64,000 bases of DNA, from the NCBI GenBank assembly GCA_913020245.1, contig CAJWAD010000003.1, forward strand, positions 21,019 through 85,018, given 5' to 3'. Under the pieces are notes generated by a model. It did not search any database, was not told where the DNA came from, and worked only from the letters and a program-made list of their open reading frames with translations. The stretch is from an uncultured Oleiphilus sp. (GTDB taxonomy: Bacteria; Pseudomonadota; Gammaproteobacteria; Pseudomonadales; Oleiphilaceae). The translations under genes and the position numbers were made by a program. Numbering within the stretch: position 1 is the stretch's first letter; each line of letters opens with the position of its first letter. Of this stretch, positions 49,963 to 59,356 are shown in pieces.

Positions 49963-51879
49963 ATGTCCACGTCGGAAAATATTGCTGCTAAGCAAGAAAC
50001 TATGGGCTTCCAAACAGAAGTAAAACAGCTTCTGCACTTGATGATTCATTCCTTATACAGCAACAAGGAAATTTTCCTTAGAGAATTGATTTCGAATGCT
50101 TCCGATGCGGAAGATAAATTACGGTTTGAAGCGCTATCAAATGACGCCCTTTACGAAAATGATGGCGAACTGAAGATTCGTCTTGATTTCGACAAAGAAG
50201 CTAACACCGTTACAATCGCAGATAATGGAATTGGTATGACGCGCGATGACGTTATCGCCAATCTTGGTACGATCGCGAAATCAGGCACAGCAGACTTTAT
50301 GTCTAAACTGACAGGTGATAGCCAACAAGATTCGCAGTTGATTGGCCAATTCGGCGTTGGTTTTTATTCAGCATTTATTGTTGCAAATAAAGTAGATGTA
50401 TTTACGCGAAGGGCGGGGGCAGATGCTTCCGCGGGTGTGCACTGGTCCTCTGAAGGCGAGGGCGAGTTCTCTGTTGAAACGGTTGAGCGCGCTGAACGTG
50501 GCACGTCGATCGTCTTGCACTTAAAAGAAGATGAGTCTGAGTTTGCAGACGGTTGGCGTCTGCGTAGTTTAGTTAAAAAGTATTCAGATCACATAGCGTT
50601 TCCTGTTGTGATGCAATCTGAGCCGGTGCCCGCCGAAGAGGGTGAGGAACCTAAAGCGCCAGAAGATGAAACGGTTAATGAAGCGACTGCGCTGTGGACA
50701 ATGTCTAAAAACGAAGTCTCTGAAGATGAATATAAGTCGTTTTACAAACATATTTCTCATGACTTTCAGGATCCGCTTACTTGGTCACACAACCGCGTTG
50801 AAGGTAAATTAGAATATACGAGCTTGCTGTATATCCCAAGTAAAGCGCCATTCGACTTATATAACCGTGAAATTCCACGTGGCTTAAAACTGTATGTTCA
50901 GCGCGTCTTTATTATGGATGAAGCGGAGCAATTTCTGCCGCTTTACTTGCGATTTGTAAAAGGCATCGTTGATTCGAAAGATCTTTCGTTAAACGTTTCT
51001 CGCGAGCTGTTACAAGCCGATAAAACTGTCGAAAATATGAAAGCCGCATTAACAAAGCGCGTGCTTGATATGCTGGGCAAAAAAGCGAAGAACGATGCAG
51101 ATCAATATCAAGCGTTTTGGGATGAATTTGGTCAAGTAATAAAAGAAGGTTTGGGTGAAGATTTCTCGAATAAAGAGAAGCTTGCTAAATTACTCCGTTT
51201 TGCCTCGACAAATGGCAACAGTGAGCAAAACGTGTCACTCGAAGATTACGTCGCTCGCATGCAAGAGAGCCAAGAAAAAATTTACTATGTGACCGCAGAG
51301 ACTTATGCCGCAGGCATGAGCAGCCCGCACATGGAAATCTTCCGTAAGAAGGGCATCGAGGTGTTAGTGCTCAGTGACCGCATCGATGGCTGGATGATTT
51401 CTTATCTAACTGACTTCGAAGGTAAGCATCTTCAAGATATTACTAAGGGTGAGTTAGATCTTGGTGAGATGGATGCGGAAGAAGACAAAAAACAGAAGGA
51501 AGAAGCGAGCAAAACCTATGAAAGTTTGCTTACTCAGATCAAAGAGTTATTGAGCGATAAGGTCGATGATGTGCGCGTGACAAACCGTCTGACGGATAGC
51601 CCTGCATGTTTGGTGGCGGGTGCGCATGATATGGATGCACAGATGAAGAAGATCATGGAGGCGGCTGGTCAACAGGTACCTGAGAGCAAGCCAAGCTTCG
51701 AGGTAAATCCTGAGCACCCGTTAGTGAAGTTGCTAAATGAAGAACAAAATGACGAGCGTTTTAACGATCTAACGCATGTTTTGTTTGATCAAGCAGCGCT
51801 TGCTATGGGGGAACAGCTAAAAGAACCAGGGACTTTTGTAACACGATTGAACAAATTGCTTTTAGACTTGTCTAAATAA
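49963..51879 (+). CDS. htpG: Molecular chaperone HtpG (bacterial Hsp90)
   Basis: 638 residues: N-terminal GHKL ATPase ([41 protein letters not shown]), middle domain ([26 protein letters not shown] with the conserved arginine) and C-terminal dimerisation domain. The charged linker (about 220-245, [13 protein letters not shown]) is short, as in bacteria. An ATP-driven chaperone in the cytoplasm. Heat-shock type promoter upstream, two hairpins downstream. Confidence 0.98.
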   Translation: MSTSENIAAKQETMGFQTEVKQLLHLMIHSLYSNKEIFLRELISNASDAEDKLRFEALSNDALYENDGELKIRLDFDKEANTVTIADNGIGMTRDDVIANLGTIAKSGTADFMSKLTGDSQQDSQLIGQFGVGFYSAFIVANKVDVFTRRAGADASAGVHWSSEGEGEFSVETVERAERGTSIVLHLKEDESEFADGWRLRSLVKKYSDHIAFPVVMQSEPVPAEEGEEPKAPEDETVNEATALWTMSKNEVSEDEYKSFYKHISHDFQDPLTWSHNRVEGKLEYTSLLYIPSKAPFDLYNREIPRGLKLYVQRVFIMDEAEQFLPLYLRFVKGIVDSKDLSLNVSRELLQADKTVENMKAALTKRVLDMLGKKAKNDADQYQAFWDEFGQVIKEGLGEDFSNKEKLAKLLRFASTNGNSEQNVSLEDYVARMQESQEKIYYVTAETYAAGMSSPHMEIFRKKGIEVLVLSDRIDGWMISYLTDFEGKHLQDITKGELDLGEMDAEEDKKQKEEASKTYESLLTQIKELLSDKVDDVRVTNRLTDSPACLVAGAHDMDAQMKKIMEAAGQQVPESKPSFEVNPEHPLVKLLNEEQNDERFNDLTHVLFDQAALAMGEQLKEPGTFVTRLNKLLLDLSK

Positions 51880-51884
51880 GCGCT

Positions 51885-51908
51885 AGGAAGTTATCTAGTT
51901 CCTTTTTT
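51885..51908 (+). terminator. Weak terminator immediately after htpG
   Basis: AGGAA (51885-51889) pairs with TTCCT (51899-51903) around a 9-base loop and a run of five T follows. The stem is short, but position and T run fit a terminator. A second folded element lies about 25 bases further on. Confidence 0.5.
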
Positions 51909-51928
51909 CAGAAAGTAATAGTCCCTTA

Positions 51929-51988
51929 GGGGGCCGTTGAATGAGGCGCGGGCAAGTCTTGCGTCCTTTCCACCGGCTCCCTTTTTTT
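51929..51988 (+). terminator. Larger structured element with T7 tail downstream of htpG
   Basis: GGGGGCCG (51929-51936) pairs with CGGCTCCC (51974-51981), 8 bp with one G-T pair, closed by seven T at 51982-51988. Inside the loop a smaller helix forms between 51945-51949 and 51961-51965 (GGCGC with GCGTC). Together with the first hairpin it gives a two-step terminator, or it could be the end of a small RNA. Confidence 0.6.
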
Positions 51989-52081
51989 ATATGTGGCGTT
52001 TTGTGTTTGCCAATCACGCCGAAGCTGTCGATAATCTTCTTTATACTGAATTAACCCAACCGGTAATGGCATAGAGAATAT

Positions 52082-52858
52082 ATGACTAGCCTCATGGGAA
52101 AGAGAACTTGCATGATTGAATGCGTAAGTGCCGTGATTATTGTTAAAAATGGCGAAGCAACGATTGAAGAAACCCTAGCCTCTTTGCATGCCTTTAAAGA
52201 GGTCATCCTTTATGACAATGGCTCGGATGATAAAACGCTTGAGATCGCGTCTCAATACGAAAATGTAAAGGTTGTGGAGGGCGAGTTCTTAGGCTTTGGC
52301 CCGACCAAACAAGCTGCGGTGAATGCTGCGAGTAATGATTGGGTCCTTTCTTTAGATGCCGATGAAATGGCGTCTAAAGAATTAACAGGCTACCTTTTAA
52401 ATTGGGACTCTGGGCAGGATACGAATACCGTCATAAAGGTGCGTCGAGATAATTACCTGATGGGTGAATGGGTAAAATATGCGGGCTGGGGTAGTGATTG
52501 GTTGGTGCGTATGTTCCATCGAGAGCGGCATAATTTCAACGATAATGCAGTGCATGAGACCGTTGCGTTGCATGCCGATAGTTGTATCAAAAAGATTCCG
52601 CATCCTATCGCGCACAATGCGGTTCAGCACCTAGGGCAGTTTCTGGTAAAGGTGGATCGCTATACAGAGTTTAATCGTCAAGGCGGTAAAACGTATCCTT
52701 TGCCTATCATCATGTTAAAGACGGTTTGGCGATTTTTTGAAAGCTACTTAATCAAGGGCGGTTTTTTGGCAGGTTGGCGGGGTTTAGCGATCTCATGGTC
52801 GAACGCTAACGGCGTGTTTTATAAATATATGAAGGTCTATGCGGATAGGTATCGTTAG
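52082..52858 (+). CDS. Glycosyltransferase family 2 (WaaE/KdtX-like)
   Basis: A 258-residue GT2 protein: VSAVIIVKNGEATIEETLASL, then DNGSDDKTLEIA, and the DxD in SLDADEMASKEL. GEWVKYAGWGSDWLVRMFHRE and AVHETV match the WaaE/KdtX group that adds glucose or heptose to the LPS core. Starts at 52082; an ATG at 52112 would trim ten residues and begin at the conserved fold. Its last 4 bases overlap azlD on the other strand. Confidence 0.85.
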   Translation: MTSLMGKRTCMIECVSAVIIVKNGEATIEETLASLHAFKEVILYDNGSDDKTLEIASQYENVKVVEGEFLGFGPTKQAAVNAASNDWVLSLDADEMASKELTGYLLNWDSGQDTNTVIKVRRDNYLMGEWVKYAGWGSDWLVRMFHRERHNFNDNAVHETVALHADSCIKKIPHPIAHNAVQHLGQFLVKVDRYTEFNRQGGKTYPLPIIMLKTVWRFFESYLIKGGFLAGWRGLAISWSNANGVFYKYMKVYADRYR

Positions 52859-53181
52859 CCGAATAACAAACCTTGAACCCAGAGCATGTAAAGTATGGTC
52901 CCTGATGCAATACTCAATAAAGCATTTTTTAAGCACAGGTGTATAACGGTCACTAAAAGCAAACTCGAGACCTCGGGTAAGCCGTAGGATCCGCTTATCC
53001 AAGTCACGTGCTTCAAACTGTATAGCACGAGAAGCGTCATTACCGCCGGCGGCAGGTTCCTGCCCAGAAATAATATCAGCGGGTGCTGATGATCTTTTAG
53101 TAACCAGAAGGGTAAGGCTCGCGTCAAAAAAGTGGCCGAGGCCATGCATAGTATGAACAAGACTAAATAGGTTAAATCCAT
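52855..53181 (-). CDS. azlD: AzlD-type branched-chain amino acid transport subunit
   Basis: 108 residues with four hydrophobic segments and the early TRALPFWLLK motif of AzlD. It is the small partner of AzlC in a two-component exporter of branched-chain amino acids. It starts 3 bases after azlC ends, so the two are translated together. Confidence 0.9.
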   Translation of the reverse strand: MDLTYLVLFILCMASATFLTRALPFWLLKDHQHPLILFLGRNLPPAVMTLLVLYSLKHVTWISGSYGLPEVSSLLLVTVIHLCLKNALLSIASGTILYMLWVQGLLFG

Positions 53182-53184
53182 GCC

Positions 53185-53865
53185 TTATTTTGCCTTTAAG
53201 ATGCGCGTTTGCAGTCGGTATTGCCCGAGCAGTAAACAGAGCACCATAACGAGAGAAAAAAGCAGCATATTGCTGGCTGAGATCAAAATGAGGGCGGCGA
53301 GGCCTACAACGAATGCAATAATGAAGGGTGCTAGCTTTTGACTGGCTTTGAACTGCTCAATCGTGAGCACCATAAATAGCGCACTTAGGGTAAAATCAAG
53401 CCCCTGAGTGTTAATGTCGATTTCTTTACCAAACAAAGCGCCAAGGGTACAACCGATGATCCAGTAACCTTGATTGTATCCGGTGATCTGAAGTTTCATA
53501 ACTCCGCTATTTGTCATTGAACGCGGTAGACTGGTGAGAAGAGAATAGGTCTCGTCTGTCAGACCAAAGATTAGATACCACTTTCGCCAGCCTGTTACAT
53601 CAAAGTCTTTAATCAAGCTTAAACCATAGAATACATGACGCGCGTTCAGCAGCAGTGTTGATATAAAAACCTCAAAAAGACCGGCACCCGCTGCGAGCAG
53701 GCCAATTGCCATAAACTGGGCTGCACCGGCAAAGATAATGATCCCCATCAAACTTGAGAAATACCATGGGTAGCCGAGCTCTACGAAGAGTATGCCAAAT
53801 GCTATGCCAAGCGGAACATAGCCACACATGACGGGAAGTGTAAGTTTAATGACCTCTGTGTTCAT
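53185..53865 (-). CDS. azlC: AzlC-type branched-chain amino acid transport subunit
   Basis: 226 residues, five to six transmembrane helices. PLGIAFGILFVELGY at the start and GAAQFMAIGLLAAGAG are AzlC signatures, and LLNARHVFYGLSL is the conserved loop. With AzlD it likely exports branched-chain amino acids or analogues. The azlCD pair sits between two glycosyltransferase genes without an evident link to them. Confidence 0.9.
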   Translation of the reverse strand: MNTEVIKLTLPVMCGYVPLGIAFGILFVELGYPWYFSSLMGIIIFAGAAQFMAIGLLAAGAGLFEVFISTLLLNARHVFYGLSLIKDFDVTGWRKWYLIFGLTDETYSLLTSLPRSMTNSGVMKLQITGYNQGYWIIGCTLGALFGKEIDINTQGLDFTLSALFMVLTIEQFKASQKLAPFIIAFVVGLAALILISASNMLLFSLVMVLCLLLGQYRLQTRILKAK

Positions 53866-53920
53866 AGGTTTAAGGTCGTTATCCTAGTATTACAATTGAC
53901 GGTGTGCACGTTCATCAGTA

Positions 53921-54967
53921 TTACGTTGCGCAATGGTCGTATATTTCTTGGTACTGTTGTGCGGCATGTTTGATGTCAAATTTTTCGATGAACGTCGCTC
54001 TGTTTAACTTAATTGAAGATTGAAGTGTTAAATCATCTTTCATTCTTATGATAGCCTCTGCGAGGGCTATGGGGTCGTTTGCTGGGATCAACAAACCATT
54101 TTTTTCCTCTGCGATTGCATCAGGAATACCACCGGTATTGCTTCCTATTACGGGTAAGCCGGCTAAGCTTGCCTCAAGAATGACTGAACCCATACCTTCG
54201 GAGTGAGCGGGATGAATGAGTAAATCTGCTGCGCTGAACCAATCTCCCATATTTGTTTGCTTGCCTACCAAGGAAAGGTTGGTTAAGCCCCGACCTTGCT
54301 CTAAAAGCGCTGCGTGCTCTGGCCCGTCGCCCAGTAAGCAAATTTGAATGCCTAGGTTTCGGTCCTCTAATAATCGAGCAGCCTCTATGCTTACGTCAAA
54401 TCCTTTATGTTTATAGAGTTTAGCGGCCTGAATAACTAAAAATTTATCGGCATAGGTCTTTTTTATACGCTCACTGCGCTCACTATCTGTTGCGTAGCAA
54501 ACTGGTGAATCATTAACTTTAACAATGTATTGTGCTGGGAATTTTGCACGCGCAATTTGCTTAATTCGATTGCTGACACCGACGATGGCAGACGCTTTGG
54601 AATAAGCAATCTGAGATAAGAGCTTTTTCTTAAAAGGGTTATCTATACGCCGAGTCACAATATAAGGTGTGCCGTGCACCAGAAACTGTATGAGTGCCCA
54701 ATATAAGGCTTGCCCTTCATGCACATGCATACAGATGCATTGATCGGTATGACGTTTCGCATGGGAGAGAAAGTAATTTGAGATCTCGATTAACTCGCAA
54801 TCCCGCTCCGCAACTCTCTTAGCAAAAGGCGAATTGCGTTTCGCAATGACGGTAAGGTCATAACCTAGCCGTATTTGCTCATCGACCAAGACGAGTGTCT
54901 GGCTTTCGCCTCCGCTGAAGCCGCGAGCAAGGTTAACGTGGCAGATTTTCAAATTATTAAGGCTCAT
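53921..54967 (-). CDS. Glycosyltransferase family 4
   Basis: 348 residues, GT-B fold: NLARGFSGGESQTL at the N terminus as in LPS core transferases, and the donor-site E-x7-E in HPAHSEGMGSVILEASLAG. No membrane span. A probable role is LPS or other cell-surface glycan synthesis. It lies downstream of the PAS-GGDEF gene on the same strand (25-base gap); whether they share a transcript is unclear. Confidence 0.87.
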   Translation of the reverse strand: MSLNNLKICHVNLARGFSGGESQTLVLVDEQIRLGYDLTVIAKRNSPFAKRVAERDCELIEISNYFLSHAKRHTDQCICMHVHEGQALYWALIQFLVHGTPYIVTRRIDNPFKKKLLSQIAYSKASAIVGVSNRIKQIARAKFPAQYIVKVNDSPVCYATDSERSERIKKTYADKFLVIQAAKLYKHKGFDVSIEAARLLEDRNLGIQICLLGDGPEHAALLEQGRGLTNLSLVGKQTNMGDWFSAADLLIHPAHSEGMGSVILEASLAGLPVIGSNTGGIPDAIAEEKNGLLIPANDPIALAEAIIRMKDDLTLQSSIKLNRATFIEKFDIKHAAQQYQEIYDHCAT

Positions 54968-54992
54968 TTTGTAGAGTGATTAGTGCGCTCCA

Positions 54993-55955
54993 CTATACTT
55001 TTGCGTGCACCCAAGTCTGATTTCTACCCGACTCTTTTGCGGCATAGAGTGCCTGGTCGGCTTGCTCAATCCAGGCTTGATGATCCTCGGTATCGTGCTT
55101 AAATTCACTGACGCCAAAGCTCACGGTAATATTAATTTCTCTTCCTTCATGCAGGACACAGCTCGCTTCAATGCGTCCGCGTAACCGCTCACAAAATACA
55201 AATGCAGCTTCAGCATCGGTGTTTGTTAAAATGATGCCAAATTCTTCACCTCCATAGCGACCTGCCACATCACTTTCACGTAAACTCTCGCGCAGAAGTC
55301 CTGATACCGTGCGAATAACCTCGTCACCAGCCGGGTGCCCATACGTATCATTGACGTTCTTAAAATGGTCGATATCAAACATGACGACTGAACTCGTCTC
55401 GCAGTAGCGCTTGATTCGGCTGAATTCTTCAACCAAACGCTCTTCCCAATGACCTCGATTATTCAGTTGCGTTAAGCTGTCAGTTCGACTTAACACAGCC
55501 AGCTCATCATTCGCGTGCTCTAAAGCTTTTCTATTCGTGGCTATCGAGGTGACATCATAAACCATAATAACGACATGGCTTACTGAACCATCTACTGAGA
55601 CCAAGGGTGAAATGGTAATGTTTTGGAACATCACCGATTCTGTGCCAGTGATGGGACGATCATTACGAAAGCGGAATAAATAGGGGCGTTGTTCCCAGGT
55701 CATAAACGAGCGGGTTTTTAAGGTGAAAACGGTATTCACTTTATGGCGAAGCCATGTTTCTGGGAGATCGGGAAAATGTTCAAAAATATTTTCGTCACGT
55801 AAATTCAGCGCATCAATACCACTATGACTCTCCATAAAACTATTCCAAACACGTACGTTGAAGTCTGCATCAAGGACAACTAAGCCTACTTCAATGGTTT
55901 GAATCATATCCATGAGCCAGTGGAATTCTTTAATTTGATCGATAGCTTGGTCCAT
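54993..55955 (-). CDS. PAS-GGDEF diguanylate cyclase
   Basis: A 320-residue cytoplasmic protein: PAS domain (about 12-135) and a GGDEF domain from TDSLTQLNNRGHW. The active site is intact, GGEEF at 235-239, and the inhibitory I-site RESD (226-229) lies five residues before it. It should synthesise c-di-GMP. It starts 3 bases after the REC-CheC gene stops, so that two-gene unit probably passes a signal from receiver to cyclase. Confidence 0.92.
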   Translation of the reverse strand: MDQAIDQIKEFHWLMDMIQTIEVGLVVLDADFNVRVWNSFMESHSGIDALNLRDENIFEHFPDLPETWLRHKVNTVFTLKTRSFMTWEQRPYLFRFRNDRPITGTESVMFQNITISPLVSVDGSVSHVVIMVYDVTSIATNRKALEHANDELAVLSRTDSLTQLNNRGHWEERLVEEFSRIKRYCETSSVVMFDIDHFKNVNDTYGHPAGDEVIRTVSGLLRESLRESDVAGRYGGEEFGIILTNTDAEAAFVFCERLRGRIEASCVLHEGREINITVSFGVSEFKHDTEDHQAWIEQADQALYAAKESGRNQTWVHAKV

Positions 55956-55958
55956 GGT

Positions 55959-56966
55959 TTAGTTCATCATATAGTCGAGTCGTTGGTATAACTTATCGAG
56001 TGAGTCTTCTGTAAATAGCAATAATAAATCGCATGAGATGTTATGGTTTTCTATTTCGTAAAGAATTTCAACTGCGAGCGTCTGTTTCCACTGCGCATTC
56101 GATTTGTGGAGCAAATTATTATGACTTAGATTTTGGCCGAGCACCTGAGGGTGACTTTGGCTAAACATAATGTTGAGTTGTTCGGCTATTCCATTTATGC
56201 AGGCGCCGCCAAGGATACTGGCACATTCCATCACTAGCTCAAGTTCGGCTGTGGCGTCTACGTCACCTTGGTAATTAAGCAGATTAGCCATGTCTGTGTA
56301 GCTAGCGTCATTGAATAGGAGAAGGGCTTCACCAGAAATCCCACCGCCTATAAATCCCTGGCATACGGCTGTGTATGTATGGCCTTGGTTGGCCGCTGAG
56401 AGCGCCATTTCTAGCTCGCCAAAATCAATAAGGTTGACGTTCGGTATAGGGAGCTTAACAAAGGCATTCAAAAGTCTGGCCAGTAAATCAGCCGCCTGAC
56501 CCATTGCCACATTTACGACTTCTTGCATGCATTCGCGATAGTCAATTGGTGCGTGAGATTCCTCCTGGGTAAAGACCTGACTGGTTAAATCTTCGTTCCG
56601 ACGATACAAACCGTAATTATCGAGTAGGCTTGCAAGTTTTCCGCAATCAACCGGTTTCTTTATGAAATCTATTGCGCCCAATTTTTTTACCCGAGCGTGT
56701 GCCTCAGGCTGAATGTCACCTGATACGACAATTGTCATGCAATCAAGATTGTGTTGATGAATGTATGAGAGCGTCTCATAACCATCCATCACAGGCATGT
56801 TAAGGTCTAGAAAAAGTGTGTTTCCTTTACCTTCTTTTATAAGCTCCAGGGCCTCTTGGCCATTTTCAGCAAAACTGATTTCGACATCCCAATCTTCAGG
56901 CAGGGATGCTGCCATTTGTTTCCTTGCTAATTTGGAGTCATCGCAAATCAAGACTCGCATTGTCAT
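55959..56966 (-). CDS. Response regulator with CheC/CheX-like C-terminal domain
   Basis: 335 residues from ATG 56966 (MTMRVLICDDSK). The receiver (1-120) has D9, D10, phospho-acceptor D54 in FLDLNMP, and the FIKKPV lysine. After a short linker comes a CheC-like domain with EVVNVAMGQAADLL as the first conserved helix (E and N as in CheC phosphatases); the second copy reads MECASILGGACING and lacks the asparagine at the usual place. This may be a phosphatase acting on another receiver or on its own. A longer frame to 57011 adds 15 residues without family support. Confidence 0.87.
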   Translation of the reverse strand: MTMRVLICDDSKLARKQMAASLPEDWDVEISFAENGQEALELIKEGKGNTLFLDLNMPVMDGYETLSYIHQHNLDCMTIVVSGDIQPEAHARVKKLGAIDFIKKPVDCGKLASLLDNYGLYRRNEDLTSQVFTQEESHAPIDYRECMQEVVNVAMGQAADLLARLLNAFVKLPIPNVNLIDFGELEMALSAANQGHTYTAVCQGFIGGGISGEALLLFNDASYTDMANLLNYQGDVDATAELELVMECASILGGACINGIAEQLNIMFSQSHPQVLGQNLSHNNLLHKSNAQWKQTLAVEILYEIENHNISCDLLLLFTEDSLDKLYQRLDYMMN

Positions 56967-57124
56967 GAGGGAATTTTTCCATTTTCTTTCTGTACCCTTA
57001 GTAAAGATCATTGCGAGAACAGGTCAAGTTCCTGAAGAACAATTCATGATTTAAATGTATAATTTACATTGATTTTAAAGGTGACAGTCAGCGAAATAAT
57101 GCTTTTATTTTTGGGTGAACATTA

Positions 57125-57661
57125 ATGGGGTCTGATTTTTGGCGTAACCAAGTAAAAACGCAACTTTTTTATGCACACAATCAGCTAGCGCAATACCGCA
57201 ACTTACCGGATGGTAGCCCTGCAAATTATAGTAAGGCGTTGCACAGTGGCCTACTTCTGTTCATGCGTTCAGTTTGGCAATGTTGGTTAAACGAGTGGCA
57301 AACGTTATTATTGCCGAAAACCAAACTTGCCACGGTGCATAGTCTGCAATCGCTGAGTTTGTCGGTTGGTGAAAAAAGTACTGAGCTTTCGGTCTTGAAA
57401 TCTGACGATAAAGCCTTATTAACTTGGGTAAGCGCATTTGTAGGTTTAGAAGAACAGATTGCGCCAAGTCTGGTTATTGAATCAAATCGCAGCGAGTCTG
57501 TATCGTCGGGAGGAGCGCAGTTAGGGATACCGATAGTCATGCTGCAGGCAGTGACGGAAACAAAGATATTACCCGCCTCAGATGTCGATGATTGTGAGAT
57601 TATGTTGCGATCACTGAAGCTTCTTATCGATGATACAAGAGCTATACATGAAGAGTGGTAA
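57125..57661 (+). CDS. DUF6586 family protein
   Basis: A 178-residue protein with the segment HNQLAQYRNLPDGSP and later LLFMRSVWQCWLNEWQ. This matches the DUF6586-type protein that lies near lexA/sulA in pseudomonads (next to topA there). No signal peptide; mostly helical. Function unknown. The small gene at 57739 follows. Confidence 0.72.
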   Translation: MGSDFWRNQVKTQLFYAHNQLAQYRNLPDGSPANYSKALHSGLLLFMRSVWQCWLNEWQTLLLPKTKLATVHSLQSLSLSVGEKSTELSVLKSDDKALLTWVSAFVGLEEQIAPSLVIESNRSESVSSGGAQLGIPIVMLQAVTETKILPASDVDDCEIMLRSLKLLIDDTRAIHEEW

Positions 57662-57738
57662 TGCCTGTCTTGAAGCGATACCGTAGATCAGTGATGACAG
57701 TGCAGGCAGAAAACGTTTAAACAAGGGTTGGAGTTTTT

Positions 57739-57987
57739 ATGGAAAACGCGTTTCTAGAAATCGTGGAATTAGAAGATGGGCAGTTTGCGCTGAAGCGCAT
57801 TGATAGTGATGATGAAGCCCTCGTTACGGTTAATTTTTCAGCAGAAGTTATACGTATTTTGCAAGACAACCAGTCGATTATCGCAAAGGCTATGATTGGT
57901 GCGGGTGTTCAAGCGGCAAGCATGATGAGCCAACAAGCGGCTGATGATACAGAAGAATTAAGTAGTGAGAATCAAACAATTCATTAA
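57739..57987 (+). CDS. Small conserved protein of the lexA neighbourhood
   Basis: 82 residues: MENAFLEIVELEDGQFALKR, then a helix with VIRILQDNQSIIAKAMI, and an acidic end. An equivalent short gene lies beside sulA in pseudomonads. No named domain and no signal sequence. It has a GGTTGGAG-type ribosome-binding site before ATG 57739. Function unknown. Confidence 0.72.
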   Translation: MENAFLEIVELEDGQFALKRIDSDDEALVTVNFSAEVIRILQDNQSIIAKAMIGAGVQAASMMSQQAADDTEELSSENQTIH

Positions 57988-58080
57988 TGCTGAAAGACTG
58001 CGTGCGTGAGGCAATCACTTTTTCTTGGGTACCCCATTGCACACGCTAATGGCTCGTCCGTGAGCGGTATAATTTGTATG

Positions 58081-58563
58081 TTAGCGCAGACGTAGTACGA
58101 TGCCATGGCTATCACCCTCCGCTGAGGCAGACTCCAAGCGTTCGAAAGATTGACTATCTAACCCATTCGTCCAAACAATTACCGCGTGGCAGGTGCCTGC
58201 GCGCAATGCGCGTTCTGCTAATCTAATTGCGTCATTTTGCTTTGATGAGCGCAGTAGCATAATGTCATCACCCTTTGCATCGGTATGGGTTTGCCATTTT
58301 TTAAGCAGTTCCATAGGCGGGTCTATCCATGCTAACCAACGCTGCTCTTGGTTTAAGCGCGTTAGCATTGGAAGTACCATCTGAACGCTATCAGCTTTGT
58401 CTTTTGCAATAATAATTTCAGTGACATTTGCTTGTATGCTGGCATCACTTTTTTGAATCGGTTGGCGTTTAGTCGTTTCAATTTCCTGTGCTTCTAATGC
58501 AAGCGCTAGTTCTATGCGTTGTGCCTCATGTATCTCGCTGTCATACATAGATAACTGTTTCAT
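58081..58563 (-). CDS. sulA: SulA-like SOS cell-division inhibitor
   Basis: 160 residues of the SulA/ImuA-like RecA-fold family. The core runs from [22 protein letters not shown] through [22 protein letters not shown]. SulA blocks FtsZ polymerisation during DNA damage. It starts inside the lexA stop (4-base overlap ATGA), so it is translated with lexA and controlled by the same SOS box. Confidence 0.87.
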   Translation of the reverse strand: MKQLSMYDSEIHEAQRIELALALEAQEIETTKRQPIQKSDASIQANVTEIIIAKDKADSVQMVLPMLTRLNQEQRWLAWIDPPMELLKKWQTHTDAKGDDIMLLRSSKQNDAIRLAERALRAGTCHAVIVWTNGLDSQSFERLESASAEGDSHGIVLRLR

Positions 58564-59168
58564 TGCAGATTCTCCTTACGAATGACGCCTACAGCCAAAC
58601 CTTCGATATCACAAGGGTTCTCGCTTAAATCAACAATTATTGGTTCGAATTCTTGATTTTCGGCATGTAGCTCGATGAGATGTTTGTTTTGAAAGAAACG
58701 TTTCACGGTTACCTCATTCTCAATTCTTGCCACCACGACTTGACCATTTCGCGCTTGATTTGTTTTATGAACGGCTAATAAGTCGCCATCTAGAATCCCG
58801 ATATCTTTCATGCTCATGCCGCGCACACGGAGCAAGTAATCTGCAGAGGGCTTGAAAAAATTGGGTTCGAGCGTACAGTAATCTTCTATATTTTCTTCGC
58901 CAAGAATGGGTTCGCCCGCCGCAACTTGCCCAACGATTGGGAGGCCCTCCGGCTCTTTTTGTGGAAGACGAATGCCACGGCTGGCCCCGGGTACTATTTC
59001 TATTGCCCCTTTTTTTGCGAGCGCTTTAATATGATCTTCTGCGGCGTTTGGTGAGCGAAAGCCAAGCGCGGCGGCAATTTCCGCTCGAGTAGGTGGGTAG
59101 CCGGTTTCATCTGCGTGGTTGCGTATCATCGCAAGTACTTCAGACTGTCTTTTGGTTAGTTTTTCCAT
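58560..59168 (-). CDS. lexA: LexA repressor
   Basis: 202 residues starting at ATG 59168 (MEKLTKRQ). With this start the numbering is identical to E. coli LexA: winged helix-turn-helix 1-70, cleavage site A84-G85 in QVAAGEP, catalytic S119 in GMSM and K156 in TVKRFF. An ATG four codons upstream (59180) is less likely. LexA represses SOS genes and self-cleaves with RecA. sulA follows with a 4-base overlap. An SOS box lies upstream. Confidence 0.97.
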   Translation of the reverse strand: MEKLTKRQSEVLAMIRNHADETGYPPTRAEIAAALGFRSPNAAEDHIKALAKKGAIEIVPGASRGIRLPQKEPEGLPIVGQVAAGEPILGEENIEDYCTLEPNFFKPSADYLLRVRGMSMKDIGILDGDLLAVHKTNQARNGQVVVARIENEVTVKRFFQNKHLIELHAENQEFEPIIVDLSENPCDIEGLAVGVIRKENLQ

Positions 59169-59199
59169 GCGCCTATTCATCTGTTTCGATATCCAGTAT

Positions 59200-59215
59200 C
59201 TGTAAATGTATACAG
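59200..59215. promoter_or_regulatory. LexA (SOS) box upstream of lexA
   Basis: CTGTAAATGTATACAG is an exact CTGT-N8-ACAG LexA site, about 32 bases upstream of the lexA start. It should autoregulate lexA-sulA. The gene for an outer-membrane barrel starts 142 bases to the other side. Confidence 0.93.
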
Positions 59216-59233
59216 TGTTTTGCGTTTTGTAAA
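59205..59233 (-). promoter_or_regulatory. Putative lexA promoter overlapped by the SOS box
   Basis: On the minus strand, TTTACA (59228-59233) and TACATT (59205-59210) are spaced by 17 bases. The -10 lies inside the SOS box at 59200-59215, so bound LexA would block polymerase. Assigned by eye. Confidence 0.55.
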
Positions 59234-59356
59234 CTTTTTGGATAAATGTTTTCCATCTGCTGCCTTGTAAGGACCAAGTTCACGCTGCATTATCTAGCGC
59301 TAGATGTGTGCTTTGTCGACATAGTTGAGTTTAATGTGAGTAATAAAGTGCCCGCT

